Positions 9,612 to 17,287 of a stretch of DNA of 49,930 nucleotides are shown piece by piece. The stretch spans positions 1 to 49,930 of the forward strand of contig CANMSB010000035.1 of NCBI GenBank assembly GCA_947500445.1, given 5' to 3'. The DNA is from an uncultured Flavobacteriaceae bacterium. GTDB taxonomy: Bacteria; Bacteroidota; Bacteroidia; Flavobacteriales; Flavobacteriaceae. Position 1 is the first letter of the stretch; every line of letters begins with the position of its first letter. A program made the position numbers and the translations under genes. A model generated the notes under the pieces. The model was not told where the DNA came from and did no database searches. It saw nothing but the letters and a program-made list of their open reading frames with translations.

Positions 9612-9852
9612 TTACTTACTTTTTTTAATTAGTCCAACAACTATACCAAAACTAACGAAAATTGGGCAGCTTTATTTTAAATGGTCATGCCTCCGGTTTC
9701 CGGGAAGTGTTTTTCACGGAAAACGGGTAACGGACGGAGTCGTCAACAATTTACCTTCGTATCGCGATAACCATAAAACCTGATGCCACAATACAATCTA
9801 TGGTTTTGAAATGCGTTAGCAAAAACAATGTTCACCGAAAAACTACAAACCC

Positions 9853-10527
9853 ATGCGAAATTTGAAAGCGATGTTACCAGAGATTTTGGTGGCCGGTCCC
9901 TTGAACATTTTTGAAAAAGTACTGGCCTTTAATTCAAGAACGGAAGCATTGGAAAAAATGGTTCAAATTCGTCTGGGGCTATCTTCGGGAACGGTATTCG
10001 AGGGAATCCCGCTAAAGAAGGATGTGGAAGGAAACACCCTCCTTTTTGGGGCAAACGGAAATTTGGGCTATGTAAATATTGGAAGCTTGATCAGTGTTGA
10101 AATAATGAACCCCGACCTATCGTTGTCGCTACTGACCGATGGTGCCTTTTTTGAGGTTCCGGAATCGGAGATACCCACCGGATTACAGTTAAAACGTAAT
10201 GTAAAGGCAATTGCAGATGCCATGCAAACCGATCTTGGGGTGGTACTCGACCTGGAAGCGGTGCTGGCGAAATCGTTAACGGACAAGGAGAAATATCAAT
10301 TGAAGCCCTTTTTAAGGGCATTGGCTACAGTGTTGGGGCAAATAGCGGCAGATCCGTTGGGAAAGGAAGCCATATCGTCATACAAAAGTATTGTTCTGGA
10401 AACACATGATGGCCCGCTGAAGGTGGATCGGAACCAAGATACCCTTATGGTCGCCATTGACCTAAACCAAAAATTGCCGGTAGCTCTTGAACAAAATTTA
10501 AAAGAAAAAATAGAAACCATAGTATAA
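9853..10527 (+). CDS. Unknown cytosolic protein, paralogue partner of next gene
   Basis: I do not recognise this 224-residue protein. No signal peptide or membrane segment is convincing. The first ~110 residues look rich in beta-strands (GTVFEGIPLKKDVEGNTLLFGANGNL...IGSLISVEIMNP), perhaps a small barrel. The second half is helical and contains ALATVLGQIAADPLGKEAIS, which aligns with ALESICADDMGKEAIAESL in the next gene. The two genes are 15 bases apart and likely co-transcribed, suggesting a pair derived from duplication, with the N-terminal domain extra in this one. Function unknown. Confidence 0.8.
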   Translation: MRNLKAMLPEILVAGPLNIFEKVLAFNSRTEALEKMVQIRLGLSSGTVFEGIPLKKDVEGNTLLFGANGNLGYVNIGSLISVEIMNPDLSLSLLTDGAFFEVPESEIPTGLQLKRNVKAIADAMQTDLGVVLDLEAVLAKSLTDKEKYQLKPFLRALATVLGQIAADPLGKEAISSYKSIVLETHDGPLKVDRNQDTLMVAIDLNQKLPVALEQNLKEKIETIV

Positions 10528-10542
10528 CTTAAAAAAAGAAAA

Positions 10543-10953
10543 ATGGGATTAGCAGAAAGAAGAGTGGTAAAAGCCTTTCAAGAAAACGAATACAATACCT
10601 TTTTGGAGGAACTTAAAAAAGTGGTCGGTAAGGAGGTAACCGTAAATGTTGCTTGGGACAGCCTTGCCATCGACGGTATGAGCCATTTATATGAGAAGGC
10701 ATGGCCTAAAGTATATTTTCAACCCTTATTGCAGGCATTGGAAAGCATTTGCGCCGATGATATGGGCAAAGAGGCGATAGCCGAGAGTTTGGAAAAGCTC
10801 CACATCAAAAACGAGGCTGGGGTCAGTTACGCGGCCAAGTGGGCTTCTTTTGAAAACAAGGAATTGACTTTGGACCATAAACCAACCACCAACATCGATC
10901 AGATAGACGATCGGGCCAAAGCGCTGCAGACGCTGTTGGAAAACAACTTGTAA
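10543..10953 (+). CDS. Unknown small protein, paralogue of preceding gene
   Basis: A 136-residue, mostly polar protein without signal or membrane segments. It starts MGLAERRVVKAFQENEYNTFLEELKK and contains QPLLQALESICADDMGKEAIAESLEKLHIKNEAG, which matches the second half of the 9853 product, including the shared AxDxxGKEAI core. It is the last gene of a two-gene unit, followed by a strong terminator shared with lysA. I cannot assign a function. Confidence 0.8.
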   Translation: MGLAERRVVKAFQENEYNTFLEELKKVVGKEVTVNVAWDSLAIDGMSHLYEKAWPKVYFQPLLQALESICADDMGKEAIAESLEKLHIKNEAGVSYAAKWASFENKELTLDHKPTTNIDQIDDRAKALQTLLENNL

Positions 10954-10978
10954 TAGTAACCCTATTTGGGAAAATTGG

Positions 10979-11012
10979 GCCGCGGTTATTTTACCGCGGC
11001 TTTTTCTTTTTT
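10979..11012 (+). terminator. Strong terminator between the 10543 gene and lysA
   Basis: GCCGCGGT (10979-10986) and ACCGCGGC (10993-11000) form a perfect 8-bp G+C-rich stem with a 6-base loop, followed by TTTTTCTTTTTT. It ends rightward transcription. The lysA stop codon (10986-10988, minus strand) starts at the last stem base and runs into the loop, so one hairpin serves two convergent genes. Confidence 0.85.
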
Positions 11013-12227
11013 GGTCTTAAAAAGATCTTTAACGTCCACTTGGTTCCTGATCAGGTCATCAAAATTTTCCCGCTCGCGAATCAAAATGGCCTTCCCTTCG
11101 TGCCAAAGCACTTCGGCAGGCCTAAATCGGGAATTGTAGTTGCTGGCCATGGTAAAACAATAGGCCCCGGCATTTTTAAAACAAAGGATATCACCTTCGG
11201 ATATTTCGTTGATCCGACGGTTGCTGGCAAAGGTGTCCGTTTCACAGATGTAGCCTACCACGGAATAATAACGCTCGCGTCCTTTTGTATTCGAAATATT
11301 GACGATTTGGTGATGTGCACCATATAACATAGGGCGGATCAAATGGTTAAAACCGGAGTCGACACTTGCAAAAACGGTCGATGTCGTTTGCTTTACCACA
11401 TTGACCTTGGTTAGAAAATAACCCGCTTCGCTGACCAAAAACTTGCCCGGTTCAAAGGCCAAAGTGAGTTCCTTTCCGTATTCCGCGCAAAATTCGTTAA
11501 AACGAGATCCCAACTTTTTCCCGAGCTCTTCCACATTCGTTTCAATGTCGCCTTCTTTGTAGGGCACTTTAAAGCCGCTACCAAAATCGATAAAGTCAAG
11601 ATTCTTGAAATTTTTGGCCGTATCGAATAAAATTTCGGAAGCATAAAGGAACACATCGATATCCAAAATATCACTTCCGGTATGCATGTGTATACCGTTA
11701 ATGTTCATTTGGGTGAGGTTCACGATCCGCAACAAATGTGGAATTTGGTGAATGCTGATACCAAATTTGGAATCGATATGCCCTACGGAAATGTTGGAAT
11801 TCCCCCCCGCCATCACATGCGGATTGATCCGGATGCATACCGGAATGTCCGGATGTTTGCTCCCGAACTGTTCCAATACCGAAAGATTGTCGATGTTGAT
11901 GCGTACCCCTAGTTTGGCCGCTTCCTCTATCTCTTCCAACGAAACACCGTTGGGTGTGAAAATAATGGATTCCGGTTTAAAACCGGCCAGTAGCCCGAGC
12001 TGTACCTCTTGGATCGAAACGGTATCCAGACCGCTACCCAAACTGTTCATCAGTTTTAAGATACTTATATTGGAAAGCGCTTTAGCCGCATAGTTCAGTT
12101 TAAGTTTCGGAACGGTCCGAAACGCTTTTGTCAATCGGTTGAATTGCGCGATAATTTTTGAAGAGTCGTACACATAGATTGGGTCACCATGCGTCTCGGC
12201 TATTTTCAGAAGTTCATTGGGCTGCAT
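10986..12227 (-). CDS. lysA: Diaminopimelate decarboxylase
   Basis: A 413-residue PLP enzyme of fold type III that decarboxylates meso-diaminopimelate to L-lysine, the last step of lysine synthesis. The PLP-binding lysine is Lys49 (LKLNYAAKALSN); HMHTGSDI near residue 180, the glycine loop IDFGSGF near 213, EPGKF near 259 and the dimer-contributed catalytic Cys328 in CETDTF are all present. The length is normal for the Bacteroidota enzyme. Its C-terminal codons form part of the terminator stem shared with the convergent upstream gene. It is divergent from the LON-domain gene with 158 bases between. Confidence 0.97.
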   Translation of the reverse strand: MQPNELLKIAETHGDPIYVYDSSKIIAQFNRLTKAFRTVPKLKLNYAAKALSNISILKLMNSLGSGLDTVSIQEVQLGLLAGFKPESIIFTPNGVSLEEIEEAAKLGVRINIDNLSVLEQFGSKHPDIPVCIRINPHVMAGGNSNISVGHIDSKFGISIHQIPHLLRIVNLTQMNINGIHMHTGSDILDIDVFLYASEILFDTAKNFKNLDFIDFGSGFKVPYKEGDIETNVEELGKKLGSRFNEFCAEYGKELTLAFEPGKFLVSEAGYFLTKVNVVKQTTSTVFASVDSGFNHLIRPMLYGAHHQIVNISNTKGRERYYSVVGYICETDTFASNRRINEISEGDILCFKNAGAYCFTMASNYNSRFRPAEVLWHEGKAILIRERENFDDLIRNQVDVKDLFKTKKEKAAVK

Positions 12228-12344
12228 AACATATATTTTACGCTAAAGTAATGGCATTATTCGTTTCGTACAAAAAAAATGAACATCGATATTATAAATA
12301 AAACAAAATGTTATAAATGAAACAAATGTAAAGATGCTATAAGT

Positions 12345-12375
12345 TTGTAGTACTTACGGGCGAGTTGTATTTTTG
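12345..12375 (+). promoter_or_regulatory. Promoter of LON-domain gene (TTG-N20-TATTTTTG)
   Basis: TTG at 12345-12347 and TATTTTTG at 12368-12375 are 20 bases apart, matching the Bacteroidota -33/-7 pattern. The ATG follows only 10 bases after the -7 box, so the predicted leader is only a few nucleotides long. Confidence 0.6.
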
Positions 12376-12385
12376 AAAAAAAACT

Positions 12386-13033
12386 ATGGTGCTCCCCTTA
12401 TTTCCATTACAATCTATTTTTTTTCCCGGCGAGACGGTGCCATTGCACATTTTCGAAGACCGGTACAAACAATTGATATTGGACTGTCGTTCCGAGGCAA
12501 TAACTTTTGGGATACCGGTGTATATTAATGGTGGATTGGCCTATGGGACAGAGGTACAATTGGTAGAGGTGGTTACCACCTATGAGGGGGGAGAGATGGA
12601 TGTTACCTGTGTGGCACGGCAGGTGTTTAAGGTGTTGACTTTCGAAAACCAACTCAACGACAAGCTTTATGCCGGCGGTCGGGTACGTTTTTTGGAGAAC
12701 ATCAACGATGCGGACGATGCTATGCGAGAAGCAGTGCTTTCAAAAATAGAAGAGTTGTATCACCTGATGGAGGTACCCTTTACACCCATACCCGTTTCCA
12801 AGTTTCACAGTTTTGTGCTAGTACACAAAATGGGACTTTCTATGGAGCAGGAATACGAATTGTTGCTCATGACCAAGGAGAGTGAGCGTTTGGCCTATAT
12901 CAGAGGGCATTTGTTGGCCACAATAGCGGTTTTAAAAGAAGTGGACCGAACGAAACGTACCATAACCCTGAACGGACATTTCAAAAACTTTGATCCTTTA
13001 GATTTCGAAGGCTTGGAAATCGGAGGGCAATAG
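12386..13033 (+). CDS. LON substrate-binding domain protein
   Basis: A 215-residue protein made only of the LON N-terminal (substrate-binding) domain: it opens LPLFPLQSIFFPGETVPLHIFEDRYKQLI and continues through the beta-barrel and helical bundle, with no AAA+ ATPase and no Ser-Lys peptidase. Stand-alone LON-N proteins are common in bacteria; their role is not established, but recognition of unfolded polypeptides or small ligands is plausible. It lies divergent to lysA and upstream of sucC but is separated from sucC by 201 bases, so it is probably monocistronic. Confidence 0.9.
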   Translation: MVLPLFPLQSIFFPGETVPLHIFEDRYKQLILDCRSEAITFGIPVYINGGLAYGTEVQLVEVVTTYEGGEMDVTCVARQVFKVLTFENQLNDKLYAGGRVRFLENINDADDAMREAVLSKIEELYHLMEVPFTPIPVSKFHSFVLVHKMGLSMEQEYELLLMTKESERLAYIRGHLLATIAVLKEVDRTKRTITLNGHFKNFDPLDFEGLEIGGQ

Positions 13034-13199
13034 TTCATAAAGTTCTTGTTGTATTAGTGCCTATTTTTCAAAAGCTACCGATAGTATTTTAAGGGGTGTT
13101 ACCCGTTATAGTTTAAGGCTTTTTCTCGAACAGATAGGAGAAGGAAGATATATCTCCGTTATGTTCCCTACATCATTAGTGTAAATCCGATACGTTTCC

Positions 13200-13207
13200 T
13201 ATTTTTG
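13200..13207 (+). promoter_or_regulatory. Probable sucC -7 promoter element
   Basis: TATTTTTG matches TAnnTTTG and lies 27 bases before the chosen sucC ATG. It also supports the downstream start, since the longer reading frame would begin inside this promoter. Confidence 0.5.
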
Positions 13208-13234
13208 CATCCGAACTTAAAGATACCTTCATAT

Positions 13235-14425
13235 ATGAACCTTCACGAATATCAGGGAAAAGAGATTTTAGCAAGTTTTGGCGTGCGCATCCAACGGGGC
13301 CTCGTTGCAAACAATGCAAAGGAAGCGGTTGACGCGGCAAAGCAGTTAACGGCCGAAACCGGTACCGGTTGGCACGTGATCAAGGCACAGGTTCATGCCG
13401 GTGGTCGTGGAAAGGGCGGCGGCGTAAAACTGGCCAAAAATTTGAAGGAGGTAGAGGAAATTGCAGGGCAGATCATCGGAATGAATCTGATTACCCCGCA
13501 AACATCCGCAGAAGGAAAAAAAGTACATAAGGTATTGATTGCCGAGGACGTTTACTATCCCGGGGATAGCGAGACCAATGAGTTTTATATGTCCGTGCTA
13601 TTGAATAGAGGAACCGGCCGTAACATGATCATGTATTCTACCGAAGGTGGAATGGATATCGAAGAGGTGGCCGAAAAGACACCACACTTGATCTACACGG
13701 AAGAAATTGATCCGGCAACGGGGCTATTGCCATTTCAGGCACGAAAAGTAGCTTTTAACTTGGGACTCTCCGGAGGTGCTTTTAAAGAAATGACGAAGTT
13801 TGTTGCGGCATTATACAAAGCCTATGTCGAGAGCGACTCCAGTATGTTCGAAATCAATCCGGTATTAAAAACCTCGGACGACAAGATCATGGCGGTAGAT
13901 GCCAAAGTGTCCATTGACGACAATGCCCTATACCGCAGAAAGGCATATGCCGAAATGCGTGATTTAAGAGAGGAAAATCCTATCGAGGTAGAAGCGCGGG
14001 AAGTAGGCCTGAACTATGTAGATCTTGATGGGAACGTTGGTTGTATGGTAAACGGTGCCGGTTTGGCCATGGCGACCATGGACCTGATAAAGATGGCCGG
14101 GGGAGAACCTGCCAACTTTTTGGACGTCGGTGGTACTGCCGATGCAAAACGGGTAGAGGAAGCCTTTCGTATCATTTTAAAGGACCCTGCCGTAAAAGCG
14201 ATACTGATCAACATATTCGGTGGTATTGTTCGCTGTGATCGTGTAGCGCAAGGAGTGGTGGATGCCTATAAAAATATGGGTGATGCCATTAAAGTACCGA
14301 TCATCGTTCGCTTGCAGGGAACAAATGCGGAATTGGCCAAGGAAATCATCGATAACTCGGGATTGGCCGTGCATTCTGCGGTGCAGTTTCAAGAAGCTGC
14401 CGATAAGGTTAAGGAAGTATTGTAA
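13235..14425 (+). CDS. sucC: Succinyl-CoA synthetase, beta subunit (ADP-forming)
   Basis: A 396-residue subunit starting MNLHEYQGKEIL, the invariant family N terminus; an in-frame ATG ten codons upstream would overlap the promoter and is not used by the family. It contains the ATP-grasp nucleotide-binding domain (first ~240 residues; KAQVHAGGRGKGGGVKLAKN) and the C-terminal CoA-ligase domain (GCMVNGAGLAMATMD, NIFGGIVRCDRVA). With SucD it interconverts succinyl-CoA and succinate in the TCA cycle. No sucD is adjacent; separation of sucC and sucD is common in flavobacteria. A bidirectional terminator follows. Confidence 0.98.
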   Translation: MNLHEYQGKEILASFGVRIQRGLVANNAKEAVDAAKQLTAETGTGWHVIKAQVHAGGRGKGGGVKLAKNLKEVEEIAGQIIGMNLITPQTSAEGKKVHKVLIAEDVYYPGDSETNEFYMSVLLNRGTGRNMIMYSTEGGMDIEEVAEKTPHLIYTEEIDPATGLLPFQARKVAFNLGLSGGAFKEMTKFVAALYKAYVESDSSMFEINPVLKTSDDKIMAVDAKVSIDDNALYRRKAYAEMRDLREENPIEVEAREVGLNYVDLDGNVGCMVNGAGLAMATMDLIKMAGGEPANFLDVGGTADAKRVEEAFRIILKDPAVKAILINIFGGIVRCDRVAQGVVDAYKNMGDAIKVPIIVRLQGTNAELAKEIIDNSGLAVHSAVQFQEAADKVKEVL

Positions 14426-14451
14426 TTAAAGATTACAACAAGGTCATATAT

Positions 14452-14483
14452 AAAAAAGGAAGCCCAACGGCTTCCTTTTTTTT
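14452..14483. terminator. Bidirectional terminator after sucC
   Basis: GGAAGCC (14458-14464) and GGCTTCC (14469-14475) form a perfect stem with a 4-base loop, flanked by AAAAAA on the left and a T run of eight on the right. It can stop transcription in both directions between convergent sucC and the PepSY reductase gene. Confidence 0.88.
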
Positions 14484-14549
14484 AGTGCCATATCGTAAGC
14501 GGATAAGGGGTTGCCACTCTCGGAAAAACCCAAAACCTTACTTATACCC

Positions 14550-14570
14550 TTCAAAGTTAAAATGGTATTA
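14550..14570 (+). repeat. Dispersed short repeat, copy A
   Basis: TTCAAAGTTAAAATGGTATT plus A. The identical 21 bases recur in reverse complement at 41640-41660, with variants at 30420-30440 and 37982-38030. Here it covers the stop codon of the PepSY reductase gene. Confidence 0.7.
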
Positions 14571-16766
14571 ATAACAGTCCATTTTTAGCTGTCCCTTCCG
14601 CTCGAATTCACTTAGGGATGTCTTCAATTGCTCAGCTACGATAACCTCTAGAACCCTCAGAACTTCCTGTTGCATCGCTATGGAGCCACATAGCATAATA
14701 ACTGCACCGGCCGACAATTGTTCCGCAATAAGAATACGTTCTTGTTTTAGAAGATCTTGAACATACATCTTTCTTAAAGGGCCGCGGGAATAAGCTGTTT
14801 TAAAAGAAGTCAGCTTTTTAGTTGCTATGGGTCCGTTGAGATATGTTTTGTACAGCGAAAGGGAATTTTCCGTACGACCGCCCCAGTAAAGCTGTATCGG
14901 AATGTGGCGTTCGTTTGCGGCGATTATCCCTAAAAACGGGGCGATACCTGTACCGTTGCCGATGCATAATAAACAAGGAATATTTTTTGGTAGATGAAAC
15001 GAAGGATTTTTTTCAATTGCGGCATGAACAATGTCATTTTCCGTTACGGAATAAAAGTAGTTGGAAGACATGCCGAATTCGTGTTTTTTAATACTTAATA
15101 GGATATCGTTTTCAATTCGGGCAATGGAGTACCTTCTGGGCGCACTTCCCGCCTCGGGGCAATGCACTAACAGATCTCCCGATTCGAACGAACCATAGTT
15201 TTGCGGTCTTAGTCGAATCAAAAAAGTGTCGTCCCCGTTCAAAAGGGTTCTATGGATTACTTTGAAGGGGCGGGAGATAAACTTTTTATTTGGTTTTGGA
15301 GGTTTTTGTAGTTGCAAAGGAACCTTATTTGCCAGGCCCCACTGCGATACCCAATGGTCAAATGCCGCGAATGAGGCATTGTTGATCTTATTAAGGGGAA
15401 CGCTTGACTTGAAATACGGATGTTCCTGCAAACGTTTCGCTACGTCCACGGCGTATTGACAATACTCCGGATATCTTAAAGAGCCAAACCCCAAAACGCT
15501 ATACTGCATTGGACGACGTACCGGTGTTGTGTTGAAAAGGTTTATAAAATTGCGCGCGTTCGCGGGAGGGTCGCCTTTACCATAGGTTGCGGTGAAAACG
15601 ATGATATGCTTGGCCATTTTGTACGTGTTATAGTAATCCATAGGCGCTTTGAAAACACTTTTCCCGGATCGGACAAGAGCATTTTGGAACAGGGTGGCAA
15701 AATCCGAAGTCGTACCCGTTTCCGATCCCACTAAAAGGATATATTCGGAGGTGTCCTTATCCGACATTGGGTTTAAGGTGCGGAGCCTTCTAAGACGTTT
15801 GAGCCCCATTATGGTACCCGAATACACAAAAAAGAGAATCGAAATACCGGTGAAGATCAATAACAACGACCATAATATACTCCCTTGTCCCGTATGCAGT
15901 TTTAAACTTAAGCTGGAGACCAAGGTTACAAAAGGGTAGGTTTTCTCGTTCAAAATAGCACCACTATGTTGATGTACCAATATTTGTCGGTCCCGTAAGT
16001 CAATTTCGAAATGGTCCTCAGGCGCATCGGAAAAAGGAAAGGTTACCAACCTGACATCGTTCAAAAATATTGTTTGAAAAATTGGAGTCGTTCCTTCGGC
16101 TCCCCTCTCTTCGTCCGTTACAATTGTTTCGGAAGTGTCGTTTATCGGTGTTTTGGGGAGTAATGAAAACTTTTCCGCGGATAGGAACAATCCCGTAGCG
16201 GCAACAAGAAATACCGGAAGCATGGCCCATTGACCTGTAATGGCATGGTAGCGTTGTGCAAAAGTATCTTTCTGGACCTTGGAAAAGATTCTTTTGATTC
16301 CACCTTGTCGTCTGGCCAACAGAAAAAATCCGGTTACACAGATAAGGCAAAGTAAAAAAGAAATAACGCCCACAAAAGCGCGACCAATGGTCTTTAGGAA
16401 TAACGAACGGTGTAGCGTAACGGCCCACTTGTAGATTTGCAACTTCTCTTTTGGGCTTCCTAGGGTATTGCCCGTTACGGGGTCCACATATATACGTTCG
16501 GAACGGCCGGTTTTGGTAATTACGGAAGCAATTACAAAATCGTTTGCATCGATTTCCAAAGCCAATATTTCATCATGGTGGTTCTGCAGTGCGCGGATCG
16601 TTTTCTCCAGCGAAACTTGGTTTAAGGCTGCTTTTTTAAAAGGTAGTGCCGCTTCGGAAATCGGTTCAAAAGCAAGAATGATTCCCGTTAATGCGGCAAT
16701 CGTTAAAAAAACTGCGGAAACAATGGCCAAAATAAGGTGGGCATACCTCCATATGGTAATGGACAT
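14568..16766 (-). CDS. PepSY-flavodoxin-FNR fusion reductase
   Basis: A 732-residue fused electron-transfer protein. An N-terminal PepSY membrane region has four helices (about 10-33, 127-150, 177-196, 296-320), each beginning near a histidine (His10, His119, His174, His291), as in ferric/haem reductases. A flavodoxin domain follows (about 341-480; LLVGSETGTTSDFA, TYGKGDPPANA), then an FAD-binding domain (RRYSIARIE, about 540-580) and an NADPH-binding domain (CIGNGTGIAPFLG, about 605-620). The layout predicts electrons from NADPH through FAD and FMN to haem or iron at the membrane. It ends the DUF6607-ankyrin-DUF2271 operon and probably reduces imported ferric iron or haem. Substrate not proven. 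Confidence 0.88.
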   Translation of the reverse strand: MSITIWRYAHLILAIVSAVFLTIAALTGIILAFEPISEAALPFKKAALNQVSLEKTIRALQNHHDEILALEIDANDFVIASVITKTGRSERIYVDPVTGNTLGSPKEKLQIYKWAVTLHRSLFLKTIGRAFVGVISFLLCLICVTGFFLLARRQGGIKRIFSKVQKDTFAQRYHAITGQWAMLPVFLVAATGLFLSAEKFSLLPKTPINDTSETIVTDEERGAEGTTPIFQTIFLNDVRLVTFPFSDAPEDHFEIDLRDRQILVHQHSGAILNEKTYPFVTLVSSLSLKLHTGQGSILWSLLLIFTGISILFFVYSGTIMGLKRLRRLRTLNPMSDKDTSEYILLVGSETGTTSDFATLFQNALVRSGKSVFKAPMDYYNTYKMAKHIIVFTATYGKGDPPANARNFINLFNTTPVRRPMQYSVLGFGSLRYPEYCQYAVDVAKRLQEHPYFKSSVPLNKINNASFAAFDHWVSQWGLANKVPLQLQKPPKPNKKFISRPFKVIHRTLLNGDDTFLIRLRPQNYGSFESGDLLVHCPEAGSAPRRYSIARIENDILLSIKKHEFGMSSNYFYSVTENDIVHAAIEKNPSFHLPKNIPCLLCIGNGTGIAPFLGIIAANERHIPIQLYWGGRTENSLSLYKTYLNGPIATKKLTSFKTAYSRGPLRKMYVQDLLKQERILIAEQLSAGAVIMLCGSIAMQQEVLRVLEVIVAEQLKTSLSEFERKGQLKMDCY

Positions 16767-16774
16767 CCTATTTT

Positions 16775-17260
16775 CTATTTGGGTAACATCCGAACATAAC
16801 GGATAAAACCTTTCCCTTCTTTTTTAGAGTTCAAATTTTCGGAGGTCAACTCAAACTCGACATCGTCCTTAAAATAGTCTTGATCCTCTACCGCGGATTC
16901 AAAACGAATTTTATATCCCTTATCGATTTTGTCCTTAGGGATGTTCAAAAGCACCATTTTACGCTGCCCTCCGGTAACCGTTTCCCCGGTAATGCCGTCA
17001 ATATCGGGTCTTTTGGTCCCATACAGGTTTTTCCACCACTCCTCGATATCCCGATACCATTCCTTATCGTCCCCTTGCACATATAAGGTCTCCAAATACA
17101 CATCTTTTGTATCCAATAAGGATACCACTACATATGCGCCTTCCCCGGTATAATTGGTCAGTTGGATCATACATTTGTATTGTTCGGTTTCCATAGGTGG
17201 GATAAATCCAGTTGTTCCCAAGACAATCAGGGCGAACGTTAATAGTGTGCTTTTTTTCAT
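16775..17260 (-). CDS. DUF2271 domain secreted protein
   Basis: A 161-residue protein with a signal peptide (about residues 1-19). The mature part (GAYVVVSLLDTKDVYLETLYVQGDDKEWYRDIEEWW, then GGQRKMVLLNIPKDKIDKGYKIRFE) resembles DUF2271, a family often found next to PepSY membrane proteins and with an FlgD-like beta-sandwich. Its stop is 8 bases before the PepSY reductase start, so the two are almost certainly co-translated. Function unknown; a periplasmic partner of the reductase is the natural inference. Confidence 0.82.
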   Translation of the reverse strand: MKKSTLLTFALIVLGTTGFIPPMETEQYKCMIQLTNYTGEGAYVVVSLLDTKDVYLETLYVQGDDKEWYRDIEEWWKNLYGTKRPDIDGITGETVTGGQRKMVLLNIPKDKIDKGYKIRFESAVEDQDYFKDDVEFELTSENLNSKKEGKGFIRYVRMLPK

Positions 17261-17287
17261 TGCTTTTATATTTCTTTTAGTGCCGTA

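Noticed and set aside
13205-13234. Ten extra N-terminal codons on sucC
   Set aside because: Family starts at MNLHEYQGK and the extension overlaps the promoter element.
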